From CAYLZN01 sp964387935 (GTDB taxonomy: Bacteria; Acidobacteriota; Vicinamibacteria; Vicinamibacterales; JAFNAJ01), in assembly GCA_964387935.1 (NCBI GenBank), contig CAYLZN010000010.1:1-41846 (forward strand): a stretch of DNA of 41,846 bases, read 5' to 3'. Under the pieces are notes generated by a model. It saw only the letters and a list, made by a program, of their open reading frames with translations, was not told where the DNA came from and did not search any database. Each line of letters opens with the position of its first letter. The stretch's first letter is position 1. Shown piece by piece: positions 25,774 to 33,499 of this stretch. The translations under genes were made by a program, and so were the position numbers.

Positions 25774-27579
25774 ATGGTGAAGGGCACCGCACTCGCACTG
25801 GCTGGCTGCGTGCTGGCGGCCGAACTCGTGTCCCACGGACAGTCGCTCCGCACCACGCCGGGCCCGGCGCCGCTGGCCTCTCACGACGAGGCGCAGCGGT
25901 GGGCAGAGACGACGCTCGCCACCCTGTCGCTCGAGCAGAAGGTCGGACAGATGCTGTGCGAGCAGATCCGCGGCGAGTACGTCGCGGAAGGGTCCCCGCA
26001 GCTCGAGTACTGGCGCGGTCTCGTGCGCGAGCATGGCATCGGCGGCTTCGTGCTCTATGGCGGCACCCCGCACGAGACCGCCAGACTCCTCAATCGACTG
26101 CAGCGCGAGTCGAAGCTGCCGCTGCTCATTTCGGCGGACTTCGAAGGTGGCCCGGGCCAGCAGATTGCCGGCGCGACGGAGTTCCCTCCGAACATGGCGC
26201 TGTCCGCCATCGGATCCGATCAGCTCGCCTACGCCGTGGGCCGGATCGGCGCCCTCGAGGGCCGCGCGATCGGGATCCACCTCACCTACTCGCCCGTGGT
26301 CGACATCCAGACGCAGCCCGGCAATCCCGTCCTCAGCGGCCGTTCGTTCGGCACGGATCTCGACCTGCTCGGTCGGCTGGCGGGCGCGTACATCCGTGGC
26401 TACCAGGAGCACGGCATGCTGGCCACGGCCAAGCACTACCCCGGACGCGGCGACGTCGAGCTCATCGCCGGCACCGAGTTCACCGTCAACCGCAAGCCGG
26501 CCGAACGGGTCGAGCGCGAGGATCTGCGCGCCTTCAGGTACGCGATCGATGCCGGTGTCGCCTTCATCATGAGCGAGCACATCGCGATCCCGTCGTTGAC
26601 CAGCGGTTCCGATCTTCCGGCCAGCGTGGAGCCGATCCTGGCCAGGGACTGGCTGCGCGACCGGCTCGGCTTCACGGGCGTGCTCACGAGCGACGACCTC
26701 TGGTACACGAAGATGACCGACCGGTTCGGGGCCGAGCGCGCGGGCGTGCTGGCCGTCCGGGCCGGCCACGATGCGCTGCTGAAGCCTGCCGATACCGTGA
26801 AGACCATCGCGGCTGTCGTCACGGCCGTCCGGGCCGGCGAGATCCCCCAGGCGCTGATCGACGACTCGGTCCGGCGGCTGCTCTACTGGAAGGCCCGCTT
26901 GAACCTACACCGCAGCCGTCTGGTCGACGAGACGAAGATCGCCGGCGTGGTCGGCGTGGCTGAGCACCTTGCCACGGCACGGACGATCGCCGAGCGCTCG
27001 CTCACCGTGCTCGCCAACGACGGGTTCTTTCCACGAACCCCTGGCACGACTGGAACGATGCTGCACCTCGTGCTGCAGAAGCAGGATCACGACGCCGGGG
27101 CGATGGCCGTCGTGACGAAGCTCCGCGAGGCCTTTTCGGTCCGGGACACCTTCGTGTTCCGGCCGACGACCGACCGGGACGTGTATGTCCGAGCCCGGCG
27201 CGCGGCGGAGCAGGCCGACACCGTGGTGGTGTCGGTGTTCAACCCGCGCACGGTGTACCGCGACAACGGGCCGATCCGGAACGCGGACGGCGCCCTCCTC
27301 CGCGACATCGTGCAGGTCCGTCCCAGGTCGACCGTCGTGATGTCCTACGGGAATCCGTACGTCGCCGACGGGGTGCCCGCCGCCACGGCCATCGTCGTCG
27401 GGTATGGGGAGGGGGGCTTCTACGGCAACCAGTTGGCGTACGCCGACGCGTTCATCCGGCTCATGAAGGGCGAGATCGGTGCGGAGGGTCGGCTGCCCGT
27501 CACAGTCTCGGAACGATTCCCGCGGGGAGCGGGGGTGGTGCTGCCCGCTCCCCGGGCGTCGGGGGCGTCTCCGCGATAG
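25774..27579 (+). CDS. GH3 glycoside hydrolase, exported, NagZ-like N-domain without the NagZ dyad
   Basis: 601 residues with a signal peptide to about residue 23. The GH3 TIM barrel is at about 45-370: LSLEQKVGQML, GIGGFVLYGG, LPLLISADFEGG, LTYSPVVDIQT, NPVLSGRSFGTD, AKHYPGRGD (Lys220-His221) and GFTGVLTSDDL with the likely nucleophile Asp307. In NagZ the KHFPGHGxxxxDSH loop supplies an Asp-His acid/base pair. Here the loop reads GRGDVELIAG, so that pair is missing. The second alpha/beta domain at about 390-590 (AERSLTVLANDG, ADTVVVSVFNP, VVMSYGNPY) may supply the acid/base, as in GH3 beta-glucosidases. Likely a beta-glycosidase or arabinofuranosidase-type exo-enzyme; the substrate is unknown. 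It is the last gene of the operon. Confidence 0.92.
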   Translation: MVKGTALALAGCVLAAELVSHGQSLRTTPGPAPLASHDEAQRWAETTLATLSLEQKVGQMLCEQIRGEYVAEGSPQLEYWRGLVREHGIGGFVLYGGTPHETARLLNRLQRESKLPLLISADFEGGPGQQIAGATEFPPNMALSAIGSDQLAYAVGRIGALEGRAIGIHLTYSPVVDIQTQPGNPVLSGRSFGTDLDLLGRLAGAYIRGYQEHGMLATAKHYPGRGDVELIAGTEFTVNRKPAERVEREDLRAFRYAIDAGVAFIMSEHIAIPSLTSGSDLPASVEPILARDWLRDRLGFTGVLTSDDLWYTKMTDRFGAERAGVLAVRAGHDALLKPADTVKTIAAVVTAVRAGEIPQALIDDSVRRLLYWKARLNLHRSRLVDETKIAGVVGVAEHLATARTIAERSLTVLANDGFFPRTPGTTGTMLHLVLQKQDHDAGAMAVVTKLREAFSVRDTFVFRPTTDRDVYVRARRAAEQADTVVVSVFNPRTVYRDNGPIRNADGALLRDIVQVRPRSTVVMSYGNPYVADGVPAATAIVVGYGEGGFYGNQLAYADAFIRLMKGEIGAEGRLPVTVSERFPRGAGVVLPAPRASGASPR

Positions 27580-27609
27580 TCCGCCACGGTCGCCGTCCAC
27601 ACCAGAGGC

Positions 27610-30501
27610 TCAGAATTCGAACCGCACGCCGAGGCGCGCCTGGAGCGGAGTCGTGAGCTGCGTCTGCTCGCCGTAGCCAGGGTGTGGGACCCCGACGGAG
27701 CGCTCGGTGCTCTGGTTGTAGAACAGCACGCTCTGCCGGTCGAACAGGTTGAACACGTCGGCGAGCAGCAGCAGTCGAGTCCGTCCTAACGACAGCCCGT
27801 AGTCGGCGTGAAGGTCGAGAGTGAAGTCGAGCGGTGTCCGCTCCTTGAAGCCGTCAACCGTCTCGACGCCCGATCCTCGCGGACCCTCCGGCGCACCCCT
27901 GGCCGCAAACGACGTCAAGGGCTTGCCCGAGCCGAGCACGAAGCCCAGTCCCGCATTGAGACCATGCCAGGGGCCGTAGCTGCCGAACAGCTTCACCTGG
28001 TGCGGCCGGTCGTTGGGCAGCGGCCCGGCACCCAGCCGTCCGAGATAGCGGATGTCGCCGCTGTATCCCAGCGTTGGCCCGCCGATCTCGGTGAAGGTCG
28101 GATCGTTGATGGGCTGGTCGGCAAGTGAGGTGAGGCCAGGGTCGGACTGATTGTTGTCGTTGCGGTAGAAGCCTTCGTAGTCGCCGTACAGGCGCGACCA
28201 GCGATAGGACGCCTGCAGGGACCAGTTGTCCGAGAGCCGCCTGTCGGCGAAGAACTCCACGGCGTCGTACTGGCGGAAGAACTCTTCGTGCGCGGCCCTC
28301 GGGTCGGCGGTCGGTGGCCATCCGTCCTTGGGATTGCCGATCGTGAAGACGATGTCCTTGACGATTCCCAGGTCGAGCTGCAGGCGGGTGGCCGGCGCCA
28401 TGTCCTCGACCACGTTGAACAGGTCGCGCCGCACGTATCGCACGCTGAGGTTCAGGCCTGGCATCCACTCGTATTCGGCGCCGACCAGCCACTCCCGGTT
28501 GTACGTGTTCTCGGTGCCGGAGTACGCCTGCGCGGGGTTCAGCCCGCTCATGACCAGGTGGTTCGTGGATCGGCCGGCCAGGACGCCGTCCGGAATCGGC
28601 TGCGTCAACCCGGCGTCGAAGTAGTCGGCCTGGTTCGTGGCCGCCAGGGCCGAGAACCCGCGCGAGGAGAGGTCGCCCGGGTACAGCGTGTGGAAGTGGC
28701 CGAAGTTGGCGTAGATCTTCGAACGGCCCTTCCCCGTCGGGTCCCAGGTGATGCCGAATCGAGGCGACCAGGTTCCTGGAAACGTGTACTGCGCGCCGAC
28801 GCCGACGTGCTTCGATTGCTCCCAGCGGATGCCGGCTCGCACGGTGACGTTGTCGCCGACCTTGAACGTGTCCTGTGCGAAGACGGCGAAGTAGTCCTGG
28901 GTGGTGTGGCGGACGCTCGCGAGGTAGCCGCTGCTGACGCGGTAGATCTTGCCGAAGACCGGGTCCGCGATCACGGTGTAGACGGCGCCGGTCGTGGTGG
29001 TGAGGCCGCTGCGCAGCGTGAAGGTCGGGCCCGTCACGTTGGTCGACGCATCGAAGGTGATGTCCTCGTAGTTGCCGCCGAGCCGAATCTGGTGCTGGCC
29101 GATCAGGTACGTCGACGTCATCCTGTACTGGAGTCGCTGGCCGTCGTTGACGCCCTCGTAGCGACCGATGCCGCCCGACCGCCTCGTCGGTGTGACCGTC
29201 TGGTCGGTGACGTTCCACTCGTCGACCGAGGGGACCTCCTTGAGTATCGTCGTCGATCGGCCGTAGCTGGCCTCGAGGAACCACCGGGGGCTCAGGATGG
29301 CGTCGTAGCGCGCGGTCTGGTTGTTCCCGCCGTATTCGTCCAGCTCGCTGAAGCCGGCGGCGTCGAGGCGCAGCAGCGACTCGCGTCGCTGCGGGCCCAT
29401 GTTACCGTGCGAGGGGTCGCCGAAGAATGACGCGTCGAATCGATGGTTGGTCGACAGCTGGTAGGTGATCTTGCCGGAGTACGAGTAGATCTGGCGTTTC
29501 TGGTCCACCTCTCCGAGTGTGGCGAGCGGGAAGCCGGCGGGCGCAATGAGGGTGGCCGTCTCGAACTGCGGGTTCATGGCGCCGAAGAAGAACAGGCGGT
29601 TCTTGACGAGCGGCCCGCCCAGGGTGAATCCGAGTTCGGTCACCTGGGTGCCAACGGTGTTCACATAGCCATCGACCGTGGTGAGAGGGTCCCACCCCGC
29701 CTCGAGGAATGCGGGCCGGATATAGGTGAACGCGCTGCCGCGATAGCGGTTCGTCCCGCTCTTGGTGAGCACGTTCACGATACCGCCGGTGGACTGGCCG
29801 TACTCGGCTTCGAACCCGGCGGTCTTCACCTGAACCTCGTCGACGAAGTCGAAGGTGATGGCGTTGCCAAGGGTCTTGAACGTCGTGGAGTACGATCCGG
29901 CGGCGCCGTAGCCGGCATCGGAGATGTTCACGCCGTCGATGATGTAGTTGTTCTCGAGGCCGCTTCCACCGGCCATCGACGCGTTGGCGCTGCCCGTGCC
30001 TCCGCCACTGCTGACGCCCGGTGCGATGTACAGCACGTCGGTGAACTTGCGGCCGACGGGGACACGGGAGAGGACCTCACTGTCGATCCGGGCGCCCGTG
30101 GTCGTCGATGAGGTGTCGACGACGGGCGATGCGGCGAGGACGTCGACGGCGGTCTCGAGCGCGGCGACCTGGAGCACGAACGAGAGCTCGAGCCGCTGGG
30201 CGAGCCTGAGGTTGACGTCCGGCTGCTCGACCGGACGGAAGCCCTCGAGTTCGATGCGCACGCGGTAGATCCCGGGTGAGAGGTACAGGGCGAAGAACCG
30301 GCCGTTCCTGTCGGTGGTGTAGGTGCGCTCGCCTTGGTCCGACGTCACGGTGACCGAGGCGCCGGGGACGGCGAGATTCTGGCTGTCGACGACTTGTCCC
30401 TGGAGCGACCCCGTGATCGTCTCCTGGGCCCTGGCGAGGGGGGCGGCCGCCAGCAGACACGCTGCCAGCACAACGGACACTCGTGGCCCTGATGACTTCA
30501 T
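27610..30501 (-). CDS. TonB-dependent receptor 2, Oar-like
   Basis: A 963-residue receptor. The signal peptide ends near ARAQ (residue 30). A CarboxypepD_reg-like domain is at about 33-110 (GQVVDSQNLAVPGASVTVTS, DRNGRFFALYLSPGIYRVRI). The plug is at about 130-280 (NYIIDGVNISDAG, DEVQVKTAGFEAEYGQSTGG, IVNVLTKSGTNRYRGSA), followed by a barrel ending LQARLGVRFEF. ATG 30501, 30 codons inside the open frame, has GGGAGG 7 bases before it and leads straight into the signal peptide. It faces the GH3 gene tail to tail with 30 bp between. A LacI-type element of different core sequence lies about 100 bp upstream. It may take up a different substrate or size class from receptor 1. Confidence 0.95.
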   Translation of the reverse strand: MKSSGPRVSVVLAACLLAAAPLARAQETITGSLQGQVVDSQNLAVPGASVTVTSDQGERTYTTDRNGRFFALYLSPGIYRVRIELEGFRPVEQPDVNLRLAQRLELSFVLQVAALETAVDVLAASPVVDTSSTTTGARIDSEVLSRVPVGRKFTDVLYIAPGVSSGGGTGSANASMAGGSGLENNYIIDGVNISDAGYGAAGSYSTTFKTLGNAITFDFVDEVQVKTAGFEAEYGQSTGGIVNVLTKSGTNRYRGSAFTYIRPAFLEAGWDPLTTVDGYVNTVGTQVTELGFTLGGPLVKNRLFFFGAMNPQFETATLIAPAGFPLATLGEVDQKRQIYSYSGKITYQLSTNHRFDASFFGDPSHGNMGPQRRESLLRLDAAGFSELDEYGGNNQTARYDAILSPRWFLEASYGRSTTILKEVPSVDEWNVTDQTVTPTRRSGGIGRYEGVNDGQRLQYRMTSTYLIGQHQIRLGGNYEDITFDASTNVTGPTFTLRSGLTTTTGAVYTVIADPVFGKIYRVSSGYLASVRHTTQDYFAVFAQDTFKVGDNVTVRAGIRWEQSKHVGVGAQYTFPGTWSPRFGITWDPTGKGRSKIYANFGHFHTLYPGDLSSRGFSALAATNQADYFDAGLTQPIPDGVLAGRSTNHLVMSGLNPAQAYSGTENTYNREWLVGAEYEWMPGLNLSVRYVRRDLFNVVEDMAPATRLQLDLGIVKDIVFTIGNPKDGWPPTADPRAAHEEFFRQYDAVEFFADRRLSDNWSLQASYRWSRLYGDYEGFYRNDNNQSDPGLTSLADQPINDPTFTEIGGPTLGYSGDIRYLGRLGAGPLPNDRPHQVKLFGSYGPWHGLNAGLGFVLGSGKPLTSFAARGAPEGPRGSGVETVDGFKERTPLDFTLDLHADYGLSLGRTRLLLLADVFNLFDRQSVLFYNQSTERSVGVPHPGYGEQTQLTTPLQARLGVRFEF

Positions 30502-30600
30502 GCTGTTCCTCCCGGTGGTGTGCCGCCATGGCGCTCGAAGGCATCGGCGGCCACAGAACTGGACTTTCGTCTCACGTTCGTGCTCCCGCACTTACACCAA

Positions 30601-30614
30601 AGAAAACGTTTACA
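30601..30614 (-). promoter_or_regulatory. LacI-family-like operator upstream of TonB receptor 2
   Basis: On the - strand TGTAAACGTTTTCT, with the perfect palindrome AAACGTTT (30604-30611). It shares TGTAA-CG-TT with sites A and B but has AACGTT instead of ATCGNT at the centre. No TTGACA lies at the right distance, so the promoter itself is uncertain. It could bind the first LacI paralogue or a regulator encoded elsewhere. Confidence 0.5.
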
Positions 30615-30698
30615 CAACCGACCGACGTCCGCCCGGACGACTGTCGGGCGCCAGCCCGTCCCGGTCGGGATGGCCCTCAGCCTGTCAGGGCCCCGGCC

Positions 30699-32099
30699 TC
30701 ACCGGATGCCGACGTCGCCCTTGCCGATCAGGTGAAAACTCGTCTGCCGACCGTCGATGAAATGCAGGCGGCCCTGTGTGAAGCAGACCACCTGCTCGAG
30801 AGGCGCCCGGAACGTCTTGCCGGCCCACTCGGGCACCGGCGCCTCGGCGCTGAGTTCCGCCGTGAAACAGCTGTTGTCGACCAGTTGCACGTCGCCGCGG
30901 CCAGGATTGCTGACCTGCTCCCAGGGCAGCCCGATCAGCGGACCCGGCTCGTGCAGGAAGTAGCCCAGCGAGTGCGAGTAGACCCGCGGGTTGGCAATCC
31001 CTCGGGCACGGGCGACCGACAGGATGTTGGTGAGCAACTGGTCGCCCGTCAGCCCCGCCTTGAACTGGCTGGCATAGACGTCCTGGAGCCGGTTGGCGTC
31101 GGCGAGCACCTTCTTCAGGCTCTCTGGCGCGTCCTTTTCGCCGACGCGCAGGACGTAGGCCAGCTCCTGGTTGTCCGTGTTGTATCGCAGGTACTTGATG
31201 CCCACGTCACAGTGGATGACATCTCCGTGACGCACCGTCCGGTCAGCCTGACCCCACCGCTGCGCGTCCTCCGGGCTCCGCCCGCGGATGCTGCACTTGG
31301 GCAGGAACGACAGCTCCAGCCCCAGGTTGGCGACGCGCTGCCAGTAGTGGTAGGCCATGTCGTCGACCGTCGTCGTCCCCGGGGTGACCGCCACGTTCGA
31401 CATCGTCTCGGCCACGAGCCCGTGGGCCACAGCGACGACCTGCGAGTAGACCTGGATCTCCTCGTCGAGGAGGGTCTCGAGCCACCGGGTGACCAGCGGC
31501 TCGGCGGAACGGAGCCGCGCGGCATACGTCGGGCCGATGGCATTGACGAGCGCCCTCTTCAGCGGCACCGTCAGACCGCCCGCAGCCCATTGCACCTCGC
31601 CCTCGTGAATCCCGATCACGTTCGGGTCGCGCTCGCGGACCACCCGGGCCAGCGCGTCCCACTGGCTCTCCACCTTCCTGGTGTCCCAGGCGGCCACGTC
31701 CCACACGTCCTTGTATAGGCCCTGCAGGCTGGTCCGCGACACGTTCAGGCGCTCGATCGGCCTGCCACGACCGGGATCCCAGAACACGAGGATCTGCGTG
31801 ATCGGGGCCCAGGTGTTGTAAGGAATCACCGTCTGGAACACGGGATCGTAGTTGTCCTCGTTGGTGACAATGATCCACATGTCGAAGCCCGTCTCGCGCA
31901 TGGCCATGGGGAGCACCTGGTCCAGCCGGCTCTCGACGATGCGGTTGACGGTAGCCACGCGCTCGCGAATGCTGAGCACGGCAGGATTGCCGGTGCCTGC
32001 GCCGGGCGCGGCGCCCAGCACCAGCAGCCAGGCGATGATGGGCACGAGGCGCAGCCACCGAGTGCGCGTCATCGTCCCGGGGCAATCGCGGTCTGCCAT
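30699..32099 (-). CDS. Exported M24-family metallopeptidase (aminopeptidase P/Xaa-Pro type)
   Basis: 466 residues. A signal peptide (LRLVPIIAWLLVLGAAPGAG) is followed by a creatinase-like N-domain to about 190 and the M24 pita-bread domain. The five metal ligands are all visible: Asp298 (VIHCDVGI), Asp309 (YNTDNQE), His376 (VYSHSLGYF), Glu415 (FTAELS) and Glu435 (APLEQVVCF). Family members remove N-terminal residues before proline or act on related amides. Export is less usual for this fold and fits a locus that digests an external polymer. ATG 32099 has AGGAGG 7 bases upstream. The gene has its own promoter with operator E, so it is co-regulated with the GH172 operon. It precedes TonB receptor 2 in the same direction. 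Confidence 0.92.
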   Translation of the reverse strand: MADRDCPGTMTRTRWLRLVPIIAWLLVLGAAPGAGTGNPAVLSIRERVATVNRIVESRLDQVLPMAMRETGFDMWIIVTNEDNYDPVFQTVIPYNTWAPITQILVFWDPGRGRPIERLNVSRTSLQGLYKDVWDVAAWDTRKVESQWDALARVVRERDPNVIGIHEGEVQWAAGGLTVPLKRALVNAIGPTYAARLRSAEPLVTRWLETLLDEEIQVYSQVVAVAHGLVAETMSNVAVTPGTTTVDDMAYHYWQRVANLGLELSFLPKCSIRGRSPEDAQRWGQADRTVRHGDVIHCDVGIKYLRYNTDNQELAYVLRVGEKDAPESLKKVLADANRLQDVYASQFKAGLTGDQLLTNILSVARARGIANPRVYSHSLGYFLHEPGPLIGLPWEQVSNPGRGDVQLVDNSCFTAELSAEAPVPEWAGKTFRAPLEQVVCFTQGRLHFIDGRQTSFHLIGKGDVGIR

Positions 32100-32270
32100 G
32101 GCCGTCCCTCCTGGTTCGTCGATCAACCGGCGCGGGCGGAAACGACGTGCCCGGCTCACGACGATCGGCACGCCGGTCCAGCGGGAAACCAACTGGCGAC
32201 ACCTTCGCGCGGCCGGAGGGCCTGGAACTCCCAAGCGATGTGGGCCCGCCAACCCGCGGACAAGTGAATA

Positions 32271-32307
32271 TGAAACCCATTACACATAACCAGGCCTGAC
32301 TTGTCAA
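32271..32307 (-). promoter_or_regulatory. Promoter of the M24 peptidase gene with operator E
   Basis: On the - strand TTGACA (32307-32302), exactly 17 bp, TGTAAT (32284-32279). The operator is TGTAATGGGTTTCA (32284-32271), two mismatches from operators C and F. The untranslated leader is about 165 bases, longer than in the sister units. Confidence 0.76.
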
Positions 32308-32644
32308 GTCATCACACAGGCAGCACAGCCAACCCCCGGCGCAAAGACCGGCACCGAGCGCTATTTATGCACCAAAAGCCCAATTCATGCCACGAGGCGT
32401 ATCGCAAAAAATGTGTAATCGGTCTCATGTTCAAGCGATTTACGCCTCGACCGGCGCCAGACTGGATGGCGTCGCAGTTGACCTGGGCGTAGGAGCGGCC
32501 GCTCATCGAGTCGTTGCACGGCCCTGCGCGTAAAGGTCCCGAAGCCGGTGCGCACGCCCCGCGGAGTCCGCGCGCCCGGCCGCGTCCCATCTGGTCACGG
32601 CCGCCTGGCGTCCCCCCGGATGCCGCCCCCGCCGGAGAGCGATC
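32308..32644. other. Intergenic region with orphan operator F
   Basis: Beyond promoter E this stretch holds no convincing gene; short frames inside it lack ribosome-binding sites and family resemblance. Its one clear element is the operator at 32414. The next coding start is the 60-residue protein at 32645. Confidence 0.5.
32414..32427 (+). promoter_or_regulatory. Operator F, identical to the lacI operator C
   Basis: TGTAATCGGTCTCA, base for base the same 14-mer as at 12948-12961. TGTAAT could be a -10 for + strand transcription, but no -35 resembling TTGACA lies 16-19 bp upstream. Its centre is 143 bp from operator E. It may act by looping with E, or be the remnant of a divergent promoter. 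Confidence 0.6.
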
Positions 32645-32827
32645 ATGGCCACCGACTTCGACAGCCTCCTCACCGCAGGCGCCATCGCGAAGACGCTCGG
32701 CGCCTCCGACGCCAAGGTCAAGAAGGCGATCAAGGATCTGGGCTTGCAGCCCAAGGCCAAGAAGGGCGTCTGCGCGTACTACGGCAAGGACGTCCTGCCA
32801 ACGGTGAAGGCCGCCGTCGCCAAATAG
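32645..32827 (+). CDS. Small winged-helix (MerR-like) protein, 60 residues
   Basis: MATDFDSLLTAGAIAKTLG begins a short, Lys-rich protein whose middle (GAIAKTLGASDAKVKKAIK) has the spacing of a helix-turn-helix. It is followed by LGLQPKAKKGVCAYYGKDVL, which resembles the wing and end helix of small MerR-like DNA-binding domains. GGAG about 8 bases upstream supports ATG. I do not know a function. A compact DNA-binding role is inferred from sequence pattern only. It ends 10 bp from the convergent signal peptidase gene. Confidence 0.75.
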   Translation: MATDFDSLLTAGAIAKTLGASDAKVKKAIKDLGLQPKAKKGVCAYYGKDVLPTVKAAVAK

Positions 32828-32837
32828 GTGTGCGGGG

Positions 32838-33326
32838 TCAGAACATGAGGCGCGCGCGGATGCGGGCGCGCGGGACCGCGCCGAACGTGTGGTGCCGCGG
32901 TGCCATGGACCGGTTGTCGCCGACGACGAAGTACTCGTCCGGCCCGAGGATCATGTCGCCCACGTTCCAGGCGCTGCGCTTCACGAGGTAGGGCTCGTCG
33001 AGCACCTCGCCGTCGATCACGACCTCGCCATCGACGATCTCCACCCGCTCTCCTGGCAGCCCGATCACGCGTTTGACCAGCGCGACGTCCTGCCCCTCGG
33101 CGGCGATCATCACCACGTCGCCGCGTGCAGGGTCGCTCCACCGGTAGGCGATGGCGTTGAAGAGCAGCAACTGGCCGTCGCCAAAGGTGGGCAGCATGCT
33201 GATGCCGGTGGCGCGCACGGGGATCAGCAGCGTCTTCGACACGACGACGATCAGCAGCGCGAGCGCGAGGCCCCTCACGAGCGTTCGCCCCAGCGACGCT
33301 CCGAAGACGACCCGGCGAAGTTCCAC
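32838..33326 (-). CDS. lepB: Signal peptidase I
   Basis: A 162-residue inner-membrane serine protease that removes Sec and Tat signal peptides. One N-terminal membrane helix (about 17-36) is followed by the catalytic parts: GISMLPTFGDGQ with nucleophile Ser43, LVKRVIGLPGE with general base Lys85, and VVGDNRSMAPR. The start is GTG 33326, with GGAGG 8 bases upstream. It is a short form compared with E. coli LepB (324) and has a single membrane span, as in many non-enteric bacteria. Nothing ties it to the sugar locus. Confidence 0.95.
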   Translation of the reverse strand: MELRRVVFGASLGRTLVRGLALALLIVVVSKTLLIPVRATGISMLPTFGDGQLLLFNAIAYRWSDPARGDVVMIAAEGQDVALVKRVIGLPGERVEIVDGEVVIDGEVLDEPYLVKRSAWNVGDMILGPDEYFVVGDNRSMAPRHHTFGAVPRARIRARLMF

Positions 33327-33376
33327 CTGAACCCCTCCCGATCGAACAGTCGGCCCGCAGGGACGGATCCTTGAAC

Positions 33377-33474
33377 GGGCTCAAGGCTCAGGGCTCAAGG
33401 CTCAGGGCTCGGGGCTCAAGGCTCAGGGCTCGGGGCTCAGGGCTCAAGGCACCTGGCACCCGGCACCCGGCACC
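33377..33474. repeat. Heptanucleotide tandem repeat, 14 units
   Basis: Fourteen consecutive 7-base units. Ten are of the form RGGCTCR (GGGCTCA, AGGCTCA, GGGCTCG). They pass without a break in phase into four of the form NGGCACC. It lies between the signal peptidase start and the HD hydrolase gene, outside any recognised coding sequence. Such phase-keeping heptamers are typical of intergenic short tandem repeats and are likely to vary in copy number. Confidence 0.9.
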
Positions 33475-33499
33475 GCTTTTCTGATACCTTCGCCTCGCC

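Noticed and set aside
25774..27579. Naming the GH3 protein nagZ.
   Set aside because: The NagZ Asp-His dyad loop is absent and the protein is exported with a second domain, so peptidoglycan recycling is not supported.
32301..32492. A 63-residue frame reading across operator F.
   Set aside because: No ribosome-binding site, and it overlaps promoter E and operator F.
33377..33474. CRISPR array.
   Set aside because: The units are 7 bases, directly adjacent and without spacers.
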